DNA of 64,000 nucleotides from Opitutia bacterium (lineage in GTDB: Bacteria; Verrucomicrobiota; Verrucomicrobiia; Opitutales; UBA953): NCBI GenBank assembly GCA_003569245.1, contig BGOM01000015.1:124001-188000 (forward strand), read 5' to 3'. This document shows positions 44,064 to 53,608 of the stretch, piece by piece (the first letter of the stretch is position 1; each line of letters begins with the position of its first letter). The position numbers and the translations under genes were made by a program. A model generated the notes under the pieces. The model did no database searches and had not been told where the DNA came from. It was given only the letters and a program-made list of their open reading frames with translations.

Positions 44064-45386
44064 TCAGCGGCTGACGCCCGGTCCCGCGACCGTCTTGAAG
44101 ATCCAGCCTTCGGCCTGCATGTCGATCGTCAGCTTGCGGCCGGGATTCTCGATCTCCTTCGGGAGGGGGTCGCTGTTCACGCGGAACAACTTCAGCGTGC
44201 CTTCGCCGACGAACTCGCCCTTCACGCGCTGACCCGAGGTCGCGACCTCGATGGCCAGGTAGACGTCGAAGACGCCGCCCGGGGTCTCGCCGATGGCGAT
44301 CTCGATCGGCACTTTCTTGCCCTTGGTCTCGTTGATCCAGGGGCCGGCCTTCATGCGATGCAGGCCACCCGGAGAGCGGTCCAGCACGAACTCCTTGGTG
44401 ACCACCTGCTTGAAGTCCTTGTAGTTGCCGTCCCGGCCGACGATGAAGTGCTCATAACCGTCGTCGAGGGCGATCTTCTTGTCCCAGCGCACGAGCAGCC
44501 AGTCGTCCCCGGTGCCGACGAAGCGGAAGGGCAGGGACTGCGGCACCTCGACCGTGCCCTTGTAGTGCACGACCCAGCGGGAGGGCTTCACTTCCTTCTC
44601 GACGCCGTAGGCCTCGGGGGCGGCGTTGGCGCTGCGGGAAGGGATGAAGAGCTGGCCGGCGATGAGCGGCTCCGGGGCCTTGTAGTACTTGGAGAACTTC
44701 GTGGGGCTCCAGCCGGACTCGAAGAAATCGCGCACGGCTTCGCGGTACGCCCCGATGCCGGATTGGGGCGCGCATTCGGTCTCCCGTCGGCTCGGCGTCT
44801 GCTTCAGGTCGTAGAACGTGCCGACCAGGCCGTTGGTGCCGACCTTCGCGCCGAAGAGCGACACGAAGTTACGACCGTTGCCGCGGCCGACGCCCATGCC
44901 GGAGCCGATGCCGCCGCCGGAGCCGCCGCCGAAGCCCTTGGACGAGCCGCCGCCCATCATGCCGGTGTTGAGGGAGGCGACGGACGAGGTGGGCAGGTCG
45001 GGCAGGGAAATCGTCGCGGTGCTGCTCTTGGAGGTGATGCGGGCCGCGTTCTTGGCCATCGACTTGGGGTTCTTGGGCTGGGCGCGGGTCTTGAACTGCT
45101 TGGCCTTATCACCGGCGGCCCCGCCGCCCTGGCCGGTGGAGAAGGAATCGGGGTCCTTAATGACCGAGTCGGTCACGGTCGAGATGACCCAGATCGCGGC
45201 GATCAGGATGAGGACCAAGTGGATGATCAGCGAGATGGTCAGGCCCTCGCCGCCCAGCTTCTGCCAGAAGGTCCGCTTCGAACGGGTCGCCTGGATCTCC
45301 TCGGCGGCCGGTTCGGTCGGGAAGGCTTCCGAGGCAGCGACCGACGGGTCCTGTTCGGGGGTGGGGCTGGGGGTCTCGTCGGGCAT
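44064..45386 (-). CDS. TonB-like anchored protein with Gly-rich stalk and PA14-like domain, paralog 1
   Basis: 440 aa. It has a Pro/Glu-rich cytoplasmic start, the basic RSKRTFWQK motif, one membrane helix (about 49-70, [22 protein letters not shown]), a spacer with [21 protein letters not shown] (119-140), a Gly-rich stretch (142-172), and a beta-rich C-terminal region. In that region WVVHYKGTVEVP...FRFVGTGDDWLLVRWDKK resembles a PA14 core. The N-in, C-out layout is like TonB or ExbD partners. Function is unknown. It is the third and last in a minus-strand row of three related genes; residues 94-176 are encoded by DNA identical to paralog 2. Confidence 0.7.
   Translation of the reverse strand: MPDETPSPTPEQDPSVAASEAFPTEPAAEEIQATRSKRTFWQKLGGEGLTISLIIHLVLILIAAIWVISTVTDSVIKDPDSFSTGQGGGAAGDKAKQFKTRAQPKNPKSMAKNAARITSKSSTATISLPDLPTSSVASLNTGMMGGGSSKGFGGGSGGGIGSGMGVGRGNGRNFVSLFGAKVGTNGLVGTFYDLKQTPSRRETECAPQSGIGAYREAVRDFFESGWSPTKFSKYYKAPEPLIAGQLFIPSRSANAAPEAYGVEKEVKPSRWVVHYKGTVEVPQSLPFRFVGTGDDWLLVRWDKKIALDDGYEHFIVGRDGNYKDFKQVVTKEFVLDRSPGGLHRMKAGPWINETKGKKVPIEIAIGETPGGVFDVYLAIEVATSGQRVKGEFVGEGTLKLFRVNSDPLPKEIENPGRKLTIDMQAEGWIFKTVAGPGVSR
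44859..45107 (-). repeat. 249-base segment identical to 46248-46496 (copy A)
   Basis: It covers the spacer and Gly-rich codons of paralog 1. Every base, including third codon positions, matches the segment in paralog 2. Identity breaks sharply at both ends, and the flanking coding sequence differs, especially towards the C-terminal domain. Confidence 0.92.
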
Positions 45387-45446
45387 ACCTTAGGGAGCGA
45401 ATAGCCTACCTCAGCCCCGACCCGGTGGACAACCCCAAACGGGCTT

Positions 45447-46790
45447 TCAGCGGGCCACGGTGGACCGGACGGCCTTGAAAATCCAGCCTTCGGCGACCAT
45501 GTCCACGTTGGGGACGCTCGGGTGGCCGTTCTTGATCGCGTCGGGGAGCTCGTCGCTCGTCATGCGGAACAGCTTGAGGTTGCCCTCGCCCTTGCCGTTG
45601 GGGGCCATGACTTCGATGCAGAGGATCGCGTAAAAGGTGCCACCGGGGGTTTCGCCGATCACGACTTCCAGCGGGACTTCGGCGTCCTTGGTGATGCTGA
45701 TCCACGGGCCGGCGCGCATCGGCTTGCCGGTCCGGGAAGGGTGGGTCTCGTCGCACTTCTTATTGCCGAAATCCTTGTAGATGTTTTCCCCGCCGGTGAG
45801 GAACTGCTGGTAGCCGGAGTCGAGGGCGACCTTGCGGTTCCAGCGGACCGCCATGAAGTCGTCGCCCGAGCCGACGAAGCGGAATTTGCCGGTCTGCGGC
45901 GCCTTGACCGCGCCGCGGTAGTGGGCGATCCAGCGGGAGGGCTTGCACTCCTTGTCGACGCCATAGGCCTTGGGCGCCTCGGTCGCCGGGCAGGGCGGGA
46001 TGAAGATCTGCGAGGCGAGCAGGGTGTCCGGCGCACGGAAGACGTTGCTCAGGCTCGAGACGGCGAAACCTTTGTCGAAGAACTCGTTCACCTCCTTGTT
46101 GTAGAGGCCGATGGCGGGGCCGTTCGAGGGATCGCCGAACTTCTCGGGGGCGCCGCCCATCATCGGGGTCGGCTTGCCCGCCTTGTTCTGCTTGAAGTCG
46201 TAGAAGGTGCCGGGGAGCCCGTTCACCGCGGTCTTGCTGCCGAAGACCGACACGAAGTTACGACCGTTGCCGCGGCCGACGCCCATGCCGGAGCCGATGC
46301 CGCCGCCGGAGCCGCCGCCGAAGCCCTTGGACGAGCCGCCGCCCATCATGCCGGTGTTGAGGGAGGCGACGGACGAGGTGGGCAGGTCGGGCAGGGAAAT
46401 CGTCGCGGTGCTGCTCTTGGAGGTGATGCGGGCCGCGTTCTTGGCCATCGACTTGGGGTTCTTGGGCTGGGCGCGGGTCTTGAACTGCTTGGCCTTGTCG
46501 CCGGCGGCGCCGCCGCCCTGGCCGGTGGAGAAGGAGTCGGGGTCCTTCTTGACCGAGTCGGTCACGGTCGAAATGACCCAGATCGCGGCGATGAGAATCA
46601 GGACCAGGTGGATGATCAGCGAAATCGTCAGCCCCTCGCCGCCCAGCCTCTGCCAGAACGTACGCTTCGAGCGGGTCGCCTGCACTTCCTCGACGGCCGG
46701 CACGGGTGTGCCTTCGGCCGGCGTTTCGCCGTTGGACGGCGGCACGGGGGTGTCGCCAGGGAGGGGTGCCTGGGGGTCCGATGAAGACAT
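45447..46790 (-). CDS. TonB-like anchored protein with Gly-rich stalk and PA14-like domain, paralog 2
   Basis: 447 aa with the same plan as its neighbours: a variable Pro-rich N-terminus, the [14 protein letters not shown] motif and membrane helix, the [13 protein letters not shown] motif, a Gly-rich stalk and a PA14-like core (WIAHYRGAVKAPQTGKFRFVGSGDDFMAVRW). The C-terminal domain is only moderately like paralog 1: the region after the stalk holds a different loop (KAGKPTPMMGGAPEKFGDP), although IFIPP and the W-x-x-HY-x-G signatures persist. 60 bases separate it from paralog 1. It is probably secreted across the inner membrane and stays anchored there. No partner gene is adjacent. Confidence 0.7.
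   Translation of the reverse strand: MSSSDPQAPLPGDTPVPPSNGETPAEGTPVPAVEEVQATRSKRTFWQRLGGEGLTISLIIHLVLILIAAIWVISTVTDSVKKDPDSFSTGQGGGAAGDKAKQFKTRAQPKNPKSMAKNAARITSKSSTATISLPDLPTSSVASLNTGMMGGGSSKGFGGGSGGGIGSGMGVGRGNGRNFVSVFGSKTAVNGLPGTFYDFKQNKAGKPTPMMGGAPEKFGDPSNGPAIGLYNKEVNEFFDKGFAVSSLSNVFRAPDTLLASQIFIPPCPATEAPKAYGVDKECKPSRWIAHYRGAVKAPQTGKFRFVGSGDDFMAVRWNRKVALDSGYQQFLTGGENIYKDFGNKKCDETHPSRTGKPMRAGPWISITKDAEVPLEVVIGETPGGTFYAILCIEVMAPNGKGEGNLKLFRMTSDELPDAIKNGHPSVPNVDMVAEGWIFKAVRSTVAR
46248..46496 (-). repeat. 249-base segment identical to 44859-45107 (copy B)
   Basis: It encodes residues 99-181 of paralog 2. The corresponding part of paralog 3 (about 47655-47905) is clearly related at protein level but has many synonymous differences, so the full identity is limited to copies A and B. 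Confidence 0.92.
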
Positions 46791-46831
46791 GACCCTAGGC
46801 TGGGCTTATCTCGAAGAAAGCCAATCCCAAC

Positions 46832-48163
46832 TTAACGGCCGGCCGGTCGTCCGCCCGCCCCGTTCAGCGCGGCCCCGAAGACCGGACCCTCGGTCTGGTG
46901 ATCGATGTGGTTGCTGCGCTTCAGTTGGATCTCCTCCGGTGTGAGCGGCTCGAGCATGAAGATGGGGAGCTGGGTGTCGCGGCCGGCCGTCGGGTAATTG
47001 ACCCCTTGTTGTTCGATCAGCAACGCCGCCGAGAACAGGCCCCCGTAGGATTCGCCGAAGGCGATCTGGAGCCGGTAAGCCTGCCCCTTGCGCAGCTCGA
47101 GCCACTCGCCCGAGTAACGGCCGCCCGCATGGGGCGGGAACCGCAGGCCCTGCCCGTCCGTCTTCTTGGCGTCTTTCGGCAACCAATCCGGCTCGAAGCG
47201 CGTCACGTTGAGTTTCGAGTTGGGCCAGAAAGTCGAGAGCACCGTCTTCCCGCCGACCGCCACGACCATGATATCGTCGCCCAGCCCCACGAACCGGTAC
47301 TTGCCGGTGACCGGCGGGCTGAAGTTGCCTTCGTAATAAGCCAGCCAACCGGGCGCCTGGATCTCCTTCTCGCAATCAAAGGCTTTCGTCGCCTCCGCCG
47401 CGCTGCGGGGTGGGATGAAGATGTTCGAAGCGTAGAGTTTGAGCTCCGCCTGGCGGTAGCGCCCATCCAGCAGCGCCTTGGTGCCCGACCAGTTGCGATC
47501 CATGGTCTCGAAGGCTTTTTGGATCTGCGCGATGCGCTCGGCCTGGTCAGCCCCGAGCGCCTTGCCGCTCGGGCTGAACTTCAGGTCGTAGAGCGTCCCC
47601 TCCAGCGCGTTCGGTCGCTTGAACGAAGCCCCGAAGGCGCCGACAAAATTTTTCCCGTTACCGCGGCCGACGCCCATGCCGGAGCCGATGCCGCCACCGG
47701 AGCCACCGCCGAAGCCCTTGGAGGAACCGCCGCCCATCAGGCCCGAGTTGAGGGAGGCCACGGAGGAGCTGGGAAGGTCCGGGAGCGAAATCGTCGCGGT
47801 GCTGCTCTTGGAGGTGATGCGGGTGGCGTTCTTGGCCATCGCCTTGGGATTTTTGGGCGGGACACGGGTCTTGAGTACGCACTGCGGGGTCTTGTCGCCG
47901 GCGCCGCCGCCCTGGCCGGTGGAGAAGGAGTCGGGGTCCTTCTTGACGGAGTCGGTCACGGTCGAGATCACCCAGACCGCGGCGATGAGAATCAGCACCA
48001 GGTGGATGATCAGCGAGATGGTCAGGCCTTCGCCACCCAGCTTCTGCCAGAACGTGCGCTTCGAGCGGCTCGCCTGGATCTCCTCGTTCGCTGGTTCGCC
48101 CGCCGGAGTGGCCGAGGTGAGGTCGGGCTTCTCTGGGTGAGATGGGTCCGGGGTGGGCGACAT
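46832..48163 (-). CDS. TonB-like anchored protein with Gly-rich stalk and PA14-like domain, paralog 3
   Basis: 443 aa, first gene of the three-gene row. It keeps [14 protein letters not shown] plus the membrane helix, [21 protein letters not shown] and the Gly-rich stalk, but carries a short insertion with a Cys (TPQCVLKTR) in the spacer. Its beta-domain ([34 protein letters not shown]) is the most diverged, with an extra stretch around [18 protein letters not shown]. 41 bases separate it from paralog 2. The 116-base divergent region before it, shared with tdh, has an A/T-rich patch (AATAAAAAAC) that may hold its promoter. Confidence 0.7.
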   Translation of the reverse strand: MSPTPDPSHPEKPDLTSATPAGEPANEEIQASRSKRTFWQKLGGEGLTISLIIHLVLILIAAVWVISTVTDSVKKDPDSFSTGQGGGAGDKTPQCVLKTRVPPKNPKAMAKNATRITSKSSTATISLPDLPSSSVASLNSGLMGGGSSKGFGGGSGGGIGSGMGVGRGNGKNFVGAFGASFKRPNALEGTLYDLKFSPSGKALGADQAERIAQIQKAFETMDRNWSGTKALLDGRYRQAELKLYASNIFIPPRSAAEATKAFDCEKEIQAPGWLAYYEGNFSPPVTGKYRFVGLGDDIMVVAVGGKTVLSTFWPNSKLNVTRFEPDWLPKDAKKTDGQGLRFPPHAGGRYSGEWLELRKGQAYRLQIAFGESYGGLFSAALLIEQQGVNYPTAGRDTQLPIFMLEPLTPEEIQLKRSNHIDHQTEGPVFGAALNGAGGRPAGR

Positions 48164-48279
48164 CGCTCACGAGGGTCGGTAAACGAGCCTTTCCGCACAA
48201 TAAAAAACAACCTCAGCAAGGAGACGTCGCTTTCAAACCAGAAGGGAAGGCCTATGGTCGGAGGCTTTCACCGCGCCGC

Positions 48280-49311
48280 ATGAAAGCCTTGATCAAGAAA
48301 GAAGCCGCCGAAGGCCTTTGGCTGGCGGACGTGCCGATGCCGACGATCGGCGACCGCGACGTGCTCATCCGCATCCGGCAGGCCGCGATCTGCGGCACCG
48401 ACGTCCATATCTGGAAGTGGGATGAGTGGGCGGCGAAGACGGTGCCGGTCGGTCTCACGGTCGGCCATGAGTACGTCGGCGTCGTCGAGGCCTTCGGCCG
48501 CGAGGTCACGCACCTGAAGGTCGGCCAGCGCGTCTCCGGCGAAGGTCACATCGTCTGCGGTCACTGCCGCAACTGCCGTGCCGGCCGCCGGCACCTCTGC
48601 GCGCACACCCTGGGCGTCGGCATCCACCGCCCCGGGGCCTTCGCGGAATTCCTCTCCCTCCCGATGGAGAACGTCGTCCCGGTGCCGGACGATATTCCCG
48701 ACGAGGTCGCGGCGATCTTCGACCCCCTGGGCAACGCGGTGCACACCGCGCTCTCCTTCGACCTCGTGGGCGAGGACGTGCTCATCACCGGTGCGGGCCC
48801 CATCGGCATCATGGCCATCGCCATCGCCAAGGCCGCGGGCGCGCGCAAGGTCATCATCACCGACGTCAACCCGTGGCGCCTCGAGCTCGCCCGCAAACTG
48901 GGCCCCACCCGCGCCGTCGATGTCTCGAAGGAGGACCTCCACCAGGTCCAGCAGGAGCTCGGCATGACCGAGGGCTTCGACGTCGCCCTCGAGATGTCCG
49001 GTAACGCGCGCGCCCTCGACCAGATCCTCGACAACATGGCGTGCGGCGGTCGCATCGCGCTCCTTGGCATCATCCCCGGCAAGGCGGCCATCGACTGGAA
49101 CAAGGTCATCTTCCGCGGCCTCCACATCAAGGGCATCTACGGCCGCGAGATGTACGAGACGTGGTACAAGATGATCGCGTTGCTGCAGTCCCACGTGGAC
49201 ATCACCCCGGCGATCACCCACCGCCTGCCCGCGCGCGAGTTCCGGCGCGGCTTCGAGGCCATGCTGTCTGGACAATCCGGCAAAGTCGTCCTCGATTGGA
49301 CGCAGCTCTGA
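48280..49311 (+). CDS. tdh: L-threonine 3-dehydrogenase
   Basis: 343 aa zinc enzyme, starting [21 protein letters not shown]. It converts threonine to 2-amino-3-ketobutyrate with NAD. Motifs are [29 protein letters not shown], the structural zinc Cys in [28 protein letters not shown], and the NAD loop [20 protein letters not shown]. Identity is sealed by the kbl gene, whose start is 5 bases after this stop. Confidence 0.97.
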   Translation: MKALIKKEAAEGLWLADVPMPTIGDRDVLIRIRQAAICGTDVHIWKWDEWAAKTVPVGLTVGHEYVGVVEAFGREVTHLKVGQRVSGEGHIVCGHCRNCRAGRRHLCAHTLGVGIHRPGAFAEFLSLPMENVVPVPDDIPDEVAAIFDPLGNAVHTALSFDLVGEDVLITGAGPIGIMAIAIAKAAGARKVIITDVNPWRLELARKLGPTRAVDVSKEDLHQVQQELGMTEGFDVALEMSGNARALDQILDNMACGGRIALLGIIPGKAAIDWNKVIFRGLHIKGIYGREMYETWYKMIALLQSHVDITPAITHRLPAREFRRGFEAMLSGQSGKVVLDWTQL

Positions 49312-49316
49312 ACGCC

Positions 49317-50501
49317 ATGTACGCCCCCCTCCAAGGCCTCCTCGCCCAACGCCTCGCCGACGTCCGCGCGAGCGGTCTCTACAAGCAGGAGCGTCTGATC
49401 GACTCCGCCCAAGGCTCGCGCGTCCGGCTCAAGGACGGCCGGTCGGCGCTCAACCTGTGCGCCAACAACTACCTCGGGCTGGCGAACCACCCGCAGGTGA
49501 AGGCCGCCGCGGCCGCCGCGCTCGAGCGCTGGGGCTATGGCCTCGGCTCCGTCCGGTTCATCTGCGGCACCCAGACCATCCATCGTGAGCTCGAGGCCGC
49601 GATCAGCGACTTCCTCGGCACCGAGGACACGATCCTTTATTCGTCCTGCTGGGATGCCAACGGCGGTCTCTTCGAGACGATCCTCGGGCCTGAGGACGCG
49701 GTGCTCTCCGACGCCCTCAACCATGCGTCGATCATCGACGGCATCCGGCTCTGCAAGGCCCAGCGGCTGCGTTACGCGAACTGCGACCTGAACGACCTCG
49801 AGGCGAAGCTGGTCGAGGCGAAGGGCGCGCGCGTGAAGCTCATCGCGACCGACGGGGTCTTCTCGATGGATGGCACCATCGCGCCGCTCAAGGAGATCTG
49901 TGACCTGGCCGACCGGCACGGGGCCGTCGTCATGATGGACGACTCCCATGGCGTCGGCTTCCTCGGGAAGACGGGCCGCGGGACCCATGAGCACCGCGGC
50001 TGCCTGGGTCGGGTGGACATCATCACCGGCACGCTAGGCAAGGCGCTCGGCGGCGCCAGCGGCGGTTACACGTCCGGCCGCAAGGAGGTCATCGACATCC
50101 TACGTCAGCAGAGCCGCACCTACCTCTTCTCCAACTCGGTCGCGCCGGTGATCGTGGCGACCACCCTCGCCATCCTGAAGCTCCTCCGCGCCTCGACCGA
50201 GCTGCGCGACCAGCTCATGGCCAACGCGGCCTACTGGCGTCAGGGCCTGACGGAGCTCGGCTTCGCCCTCCCGCCCGGCGAGCACCCGATCGTGCCCGTC
50301 ATGCTCGGTGACGGCGTGTTGGCGCAGAAGTTCGCCGCGGCCCTGCTTGAGCACGGCGTCTATGCCGTCGGCTTCTTCTATCCCGTGGTCGCGCAGGGCA
50401 AGGCGCGCATCCGCACCCAGATGTCGGCCGCGCACACCCGCGCCGAGCTGGACGAGGCGCTGGCGGCTTTCGCGGCGGCCAAGCGCGACTGCGGCCTCTG
50501 A
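49317..50501 (+). CDS. kbl: Glycine C-acetyltransferase (2-amino-3-ketobutyrate CoA ligase)
   Basis: 394 aa PLP enzyme of the alpha-oxoamine synthase family, which splits 2-amino-3-ketobutyrate with CoA into glycine and acetyl-CoA. Visible features: [36 protein letters not shown], the PLP-stacking region [30 protein letters not shown], and the Schiff-base Lys in [17 protein letters not shown]. With tdh it forms the two-step threonine degradation operon. Confidence 0.97.
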   Translation: MYAPLQGLLAQRLADVRASGLYKQERLIDSAQGSRVRLKDGRSALNLCANNYLGLANHPQVKAAAAAALERWGYGLGSVRFICGTQTIHRELEAAISDFLGTEDTILYSSCWDANGGLFETILGPEDAVLSDALNHASIIDGIRLCKAQRLRYANCDLNDLEAKLVEAKGARVKLIATDGVFSMDGTIAPLKEICDLADRHGAVVMMDDSHGVGFLGKTGRGTHEHRGCLGRVDIITGTLGKALGGASGGYTSGRKEVIDILRQQSRTYLFSNSVAPVIVATTLAILKLLRASTELRDQLMANAAYWRQGLTELGFALPPGEHPIVPVMLGDGVLAQKFAAALLEHGVYAVGFFYPVVAQGKARIRTQMSAAHTRAELDEALAAFAAAKRDCGL

Positions 50502-50542
50502 CCCGGCTTGCGCTCGGCGCACGGGTCCCTACGGTCGGCCCC

Positions 50543-50746
50543 ATGGATCCCAGCCGCCGCGATCTGGAGGAACGCATCGCCTTCCTCCAAAGGCATGTCG
50601 AACAGCAGGACCGCGTCCTGCTCGAGCTCTCGCGCGAGGTCGCCAAGCTGGTCGACCGCCTCGCCCGGCTCGAAGCCAAGACCGCGCAAGCCGCCGATGC
50701 GACCGAGTCCGGCCCGCCCGCCGACGAACGTCCGCCCCATTGGTAG
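50543..50746 (+). CDS. slyX: SlyX family protein
   Basis: 67 aa. One long heptad-like helix (ERIAFLQRHVEQQDRVLLELSREVAKLVDRLARLEAK) with the SlyX pattern of E-x-x-I-A-F...QD...L, and the typical terminal PPHW (PPHY in E. coli). It probably forms a coiled coil. Its function is unknown. It ends 9 bases before the SRAP gene. Confidence 0.85.
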   Translation: MDPSRRDLEERIAFLQRHVEQQDRVLLELSREVAKLVDRLARLEAKTAQAADATESGPPADERPPHW

Positions 50747-50755
50747 GCCGACGAC

Positions 50756-51460
50756 ATGTGCGGCCGCGTCACGCAGTTTTCCCGTCACGAGGAGCTCGTC
50801 CGGAGCCTCGGCGCGGCTGTGCCCGCCCTCGCGCCGCGTTATAATATCTCGCCGGGCACCCCGCTGCTCTGTCTACGTCGCGAGCAAGGCGCCTTGAAGG
50901 CCGAGTCCCTGGCCTGGGGGTTCGTGCCGGCGTGGGCCGCCCCTGATAGCCGGGACGAGGGTCACGCGAACGCGCGCGCGGAGGGTATCTTCGACCGACC
51001 GACCTTCCGCGACGCGGCCCGGCTGCGCCGCTGCCTCGTGCCGATCGACGGTTACTACGAATGGAAGACGGAGGGTCGCCAGAAGATCCCTTATTACTTC
51101 CGGGCCGCGGACGGTGGCCCTTTGGCTGTGGGCGGCCTCTGGTCCTTGCAGGTCCGGCCGGATGGGACGATGCGCCGGACGCTCTGCCTGGTCACCGTCG
51201 CGCCGAACCGCGAGGCCGGCGAGGTGCACTCGCGGATGCCGGTCCTGCTGCAGGGCGCCCAGCAAGCCGCCTGGTTGGCCGAGCGGCCCTTCGCTTCCGC
51301 GGATTTCGCGGCGCTGGCGGCGACCGCCCCGGATCGGAGCCTGGCGGTCCACCGCGTCTCGCCTGACGTGAATCGCGTGGCTTGTGACGACCCGCGGTTG
51401 ATCGAGCCGGTGACGGGGGCGGCGGATCAGCCCGACTTCCTCGGGGATTTGCTTGGCTAA
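50756..51460 (+). CDS. SRAP-domain protein (YedK/HMCES type)
   Basis: 234 aa. It forms a thiazolidine crosslink with abasic sites in single-stranded DNA. The catalytic residues sit as in E. coli YedK: Cys2 (MCGRVTQF), Asn72 in ANARAE, Glu102 in GYYEWK and His158 in VHSRMPVLL. The core motifs WGFVPAW and RRCLVPIDGYYEW are intact. It overlaps a possible TTG start of the cupin gene but is otherwise separate. Confidence 0.95.
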   Translation: MCGRVTQFSRHEELVRSLGAAVPALAPRYNISPGTPLLCLRREQGALKAESLAWGFVPAWAAPDSRDEGHANARAEGIFDRPTFRDAARLRRCLVPIDGYYEWKTEGRQKIPYYFRAADGGPLAVGGLWSLQVRPDGTMRRTLCLVTVAPNREAGEVHSRMPVLLQGAQQAAWLAERPFASADFAALAATAPDRSLAVHRVSPDVNRVACDDPRLIEPVTGAADQPDFLGDLLG

Positions 51461-51491
51461 ACGGCGGGCTTGGGGCAGAACTTCGGGGTCG

Positions 51492-51887
51492 ATGGCGTCC
51501 CCGTTCCACAGTCCGAAGATCGTCGAGAAGCCTTGGGGCCGGGAGATCTGGTACGCCGATCAATCCGCCTACGCCGGCAAGGTGCTCGAGGTGAAGGCGG
51601 GCCGCCGGCTCAGCCTCCAATACCACGAACGCAAGACCGAGACCCTCCTCCTGCTGTCCGGTCGCGTGAACCTCACCTTCCGCCCGCTGGCGCCCGGCGA
51701 AGACCCGACGGCGGTATCCCCGGAGGAGCCCATCGTCTGGTCGGCCGGGCAGGCCTTGCACATCCCGGCTCGCACCATCCATCGCTTCGAGGCCCTGGAG
51801 GACAGCGTCCTCCTGGAAGTCTCGACGCCCGACCTGACCGATGTCGTCCGCCTGCAGGACGACTACCGGCGCCCGGCCCGCGACTGA
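51492..51887 (+). CDS. Cupin, mannose-6-phosphate isomerase-like
   Basis: 131 aa. The start at ATG 51492 (MASPFHSPKIVEKPWGREIWYA) is chosen over TTG 51453, which overlaps the previous stop. The cupin metal motif is seen in RRLSLQYHERKTETLLLLSGR and AGQALHIPARTIHRFEAL. The KPWGREIWYA start is shared with type II phosphomannose isomerase/GMP cupin domains. As a stand-alone domain its substrate is uncertain; a sugar or sugar phosphate is likely. It lies 9 bases before a ROK kinase gene. Confidence 0.85.
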   Translation: MASPFHSPKIVEKPWGREIWYADQSAYAGKVLEVKAGRRLSLQYHERKTETLLLLSGRVNLTFRPLAPGEDPTAVSPEEPIVWSAGQALHIPARTIHRFEALEDSVLLEVSTPDLTDVVRLQDDYRRPARD

Positions 51888-51896
51888 CCCTTTTTC

Positions 51897-52865
51897 ATGC
51901 GTAAAGTCCTAGCTTTCGATCTCGGTGGCACCAAGTTCGCCTTCGGCGTGGTCGCCGAGGATGGCACCGTCCTCGGCTCCGGCCGCGTCGAGACCCTGGC
52001 CGAGGCCGGCCCGGCCCAGGCCGTCCAACGCGTCGCCGCCGCCGCCCAGCAGCTGCTCACCGAGCTCAAGCTCAAGCCGGCCGATCTCCTGGCCATCGGG
52101 ATCGCTTCGCCCGGCCCGCTCGACACCGCCCGCGGCTGCGTCGACGGCTCCCCGAACCTCCCCGGCTGGACCGGTTATTCCATCGAGGGCGAGCTGAGCA
52201 AGGCCTTCGGCCACCTCCCGGCCCGCATCGACAACGACTGCAACGCGGCCGCTCTCGGCGAGTACGTCTTCGGCGCGGGCAAAGGTAAGCGCAACCTCGT
52301 CTACCTGACCATCTCCACCGGTATCGGCGGGGGCGCGGTGATCGATGGCCGGCTGATGCGCGGGGCCAACGGCAACGCCGCCGAACTGGGCCACATCCCC
52401 CTGACCATGGACGGCCCGCGCTGCGGCTGCGGCAACCAAGGTTGCTGGGAAGCCTACGCCTCCGGCACCGCCATCGCGCGCCGCACGCGCGAGGCCCTCG
52501 CCGCGGGTCGTCCGTCGAGCATCCTGAAGTTCGCCGGCTCCATCGAACAGGTCACCACGCACCACCTCTTCCAGGCGATGGCCGAGGGCGACGCGCTCGC
52601 CCAGGACATCTGGGCCGAGTCCATCAACTACCTCGGCCGCGGTCTCGGCGCGGTGATCAACACCTTCAATCCGGACATCATCGTGGTCGGCGGCGGCGTG
52701 ACCGCCGCGGGCGACGCGCTGTTCGTCCCGATGCGGGCGAAGGCCTTCGCCTACGCCTTCCCGCGCCTCGGCGCCGTCTGCGCGATCGTCCCGGCCGCGC
52801 TCGGCGGGAACGTCGGGGTCGTCGGCGCCGCGGCCTGCGCCTTCGAGGCCGCCGGCTCGCCCTGA
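51897..52865 (+). CDS. ROK-family sugar kinase (glucokinase-like)
   Basis: 322 aa. The ATP phosphate site is LAFDLGGTKFAFGVV, the catalytic Asp is in RIDNDCNAAALGEYVFGAG, and the ROK zinc motif is CGCGNQGCWEAYASG with the preceding ELGHIPL His. No DNA-binding domain is present, so it is an enzyme, not a ROK repressor. Glucokinase is likely, but a fructo- or N-acetylmannosamine kinase cannot be excluded. It is adjacent to the cupin and a glycosyltransferase gene. Confidence 0.9.
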   Translation: MRKVLAFDLGGTKFAFGVVAEDGTVLGSGRVETLAEAGPAQAVQRVAAAAQQLLTELKLKPADLLAIGIASPGPLDTARGCVDGSPNLPGWTGYSIEGELSKAFGHLPARIDNDCNAAALGEYVFGAGKGKRNLVYLTISTGIGGGAVIDGRLMRGANGNAAELGHIPLTMDGPRCGCGNQGCWEAYASGTAIARRTREALAAGRPSSILKFAGSIEQVTTHHLFQAMAEGDALAQDIWAESINYLGRGLGAVINTFNPDIIVVGGGVTAAGDALFVPMRAKAFAYAFPRLGAVCAIVPAALGGNVGVVGAAACAFEAAGSP

Positions 52866-52876
52866 GCCGCCGGCGG

Positions 52877-53605
52877 ATGCGCGTCAGCGTCGTCATCCCC
52901 GCGTTCAACGAGGAGAAACTCCTCCCCGCGACGTTGGCCGCCGTCGGCGCCGCGGCCGAGGCGTTCCGCGCCCGCGGCTGGTCCTGGGAGTGCGTGGTCT
53001 GCGACAACAACTCGACCGACCGGACGGCCGACCTCGCGCGGGCGGCCGGGGCCACCGTCGTCTTCGAGCCGGTGAACCAGATCGGCCGCGCCCGCGACGC
53101 CGGGGCGCGCGTCGCCACGGGCGAGTGGCTCGTCTTCATCGACGCCGACTCGCTGCCTGGTCGCGAATTGTTCGCGGATATCGCCGAGCGTATCGCGGCC
53201 GGCCGGCATCTCGGCGGCGGGAGCACGGTCGAGCTCGAACCGGGCACGCCGCGCTATGCGCGCTTTTTCTGCGGGGGCTGGAATCTCTGGAGCCGGCTCG
53301 CGGGTTGGGCCGCAGGGTCCTGCGTCTGGGTCGAGGCGGCCGCCTTCCGCGCGGTCGGCGGCTTCGGCACCGATTATTACGCGGGCGAGGAGGTCTTCCT
53401 CAGCCGCCGCCTCAAGGCTCTCGCGCGCACCCGCCGCCTTCGTTTCACGATCCTCGCGCGGCACCCGTTGCGGACGTCGTCGCGCAAGCTGAAGCTCTAC
53501 ACGTTGCGCGAGACCGCCCGTTTCCTGCTCCGGATGCTGTTCACCGCGGGCCGGGCCGCGAAGCGCCCCGAGTCCTGCGAGCTGTGGTACGACGGCCGCC
53601 GCTGA
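52877..53605 (+). CDS. Family 2 glycosyltransferase
   Basis: 242 aa GT-A fold enzyme. VSVVIPAFNEEKLLPATLAAV and CDNNSTDRT open the nucleotide-sugar site; FIDADSL is the DxD metal motif, and TDYYAGEEVFLSRRLKAL resembles the ED-x-D acceptor/base region. No membrane segment is present. It could act in lipid or surface sugar transfer. It starts 11 bases after the ROK kinase stop and converges with the next gene, with a 3-base gap. Confidence 0.88.
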   Translation: MRVSVVIPAFNEEKLLPATLAAVGAAAEAFRARGWSWECVVCDNNSTDRTADLARAAGATVVFEPVNQIGRARDAGARVATGEWLVFIDADSLPGRELFADIAERIAAGRHLGGGSTVELEPGTPRYARFFCGGWNLWSRLAGWAAGSCVWVEAAAFRAVGGFGTDYYAGEEVFLSRRLKALARTRRLRFTILARHPLRTSSRKLKLYTLRETARFLLRMLFTAGRAAKRPESCELWYDGRR

Positions 53606-53608
53606 GCC

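Noticed and set aside
44859..47960. CRISPR-like or tandem repeat array in the paralog region
   Set aside because: The repeated DNA is coding sequence in three long genes with kilobase spacing, not short repeats with spacers.
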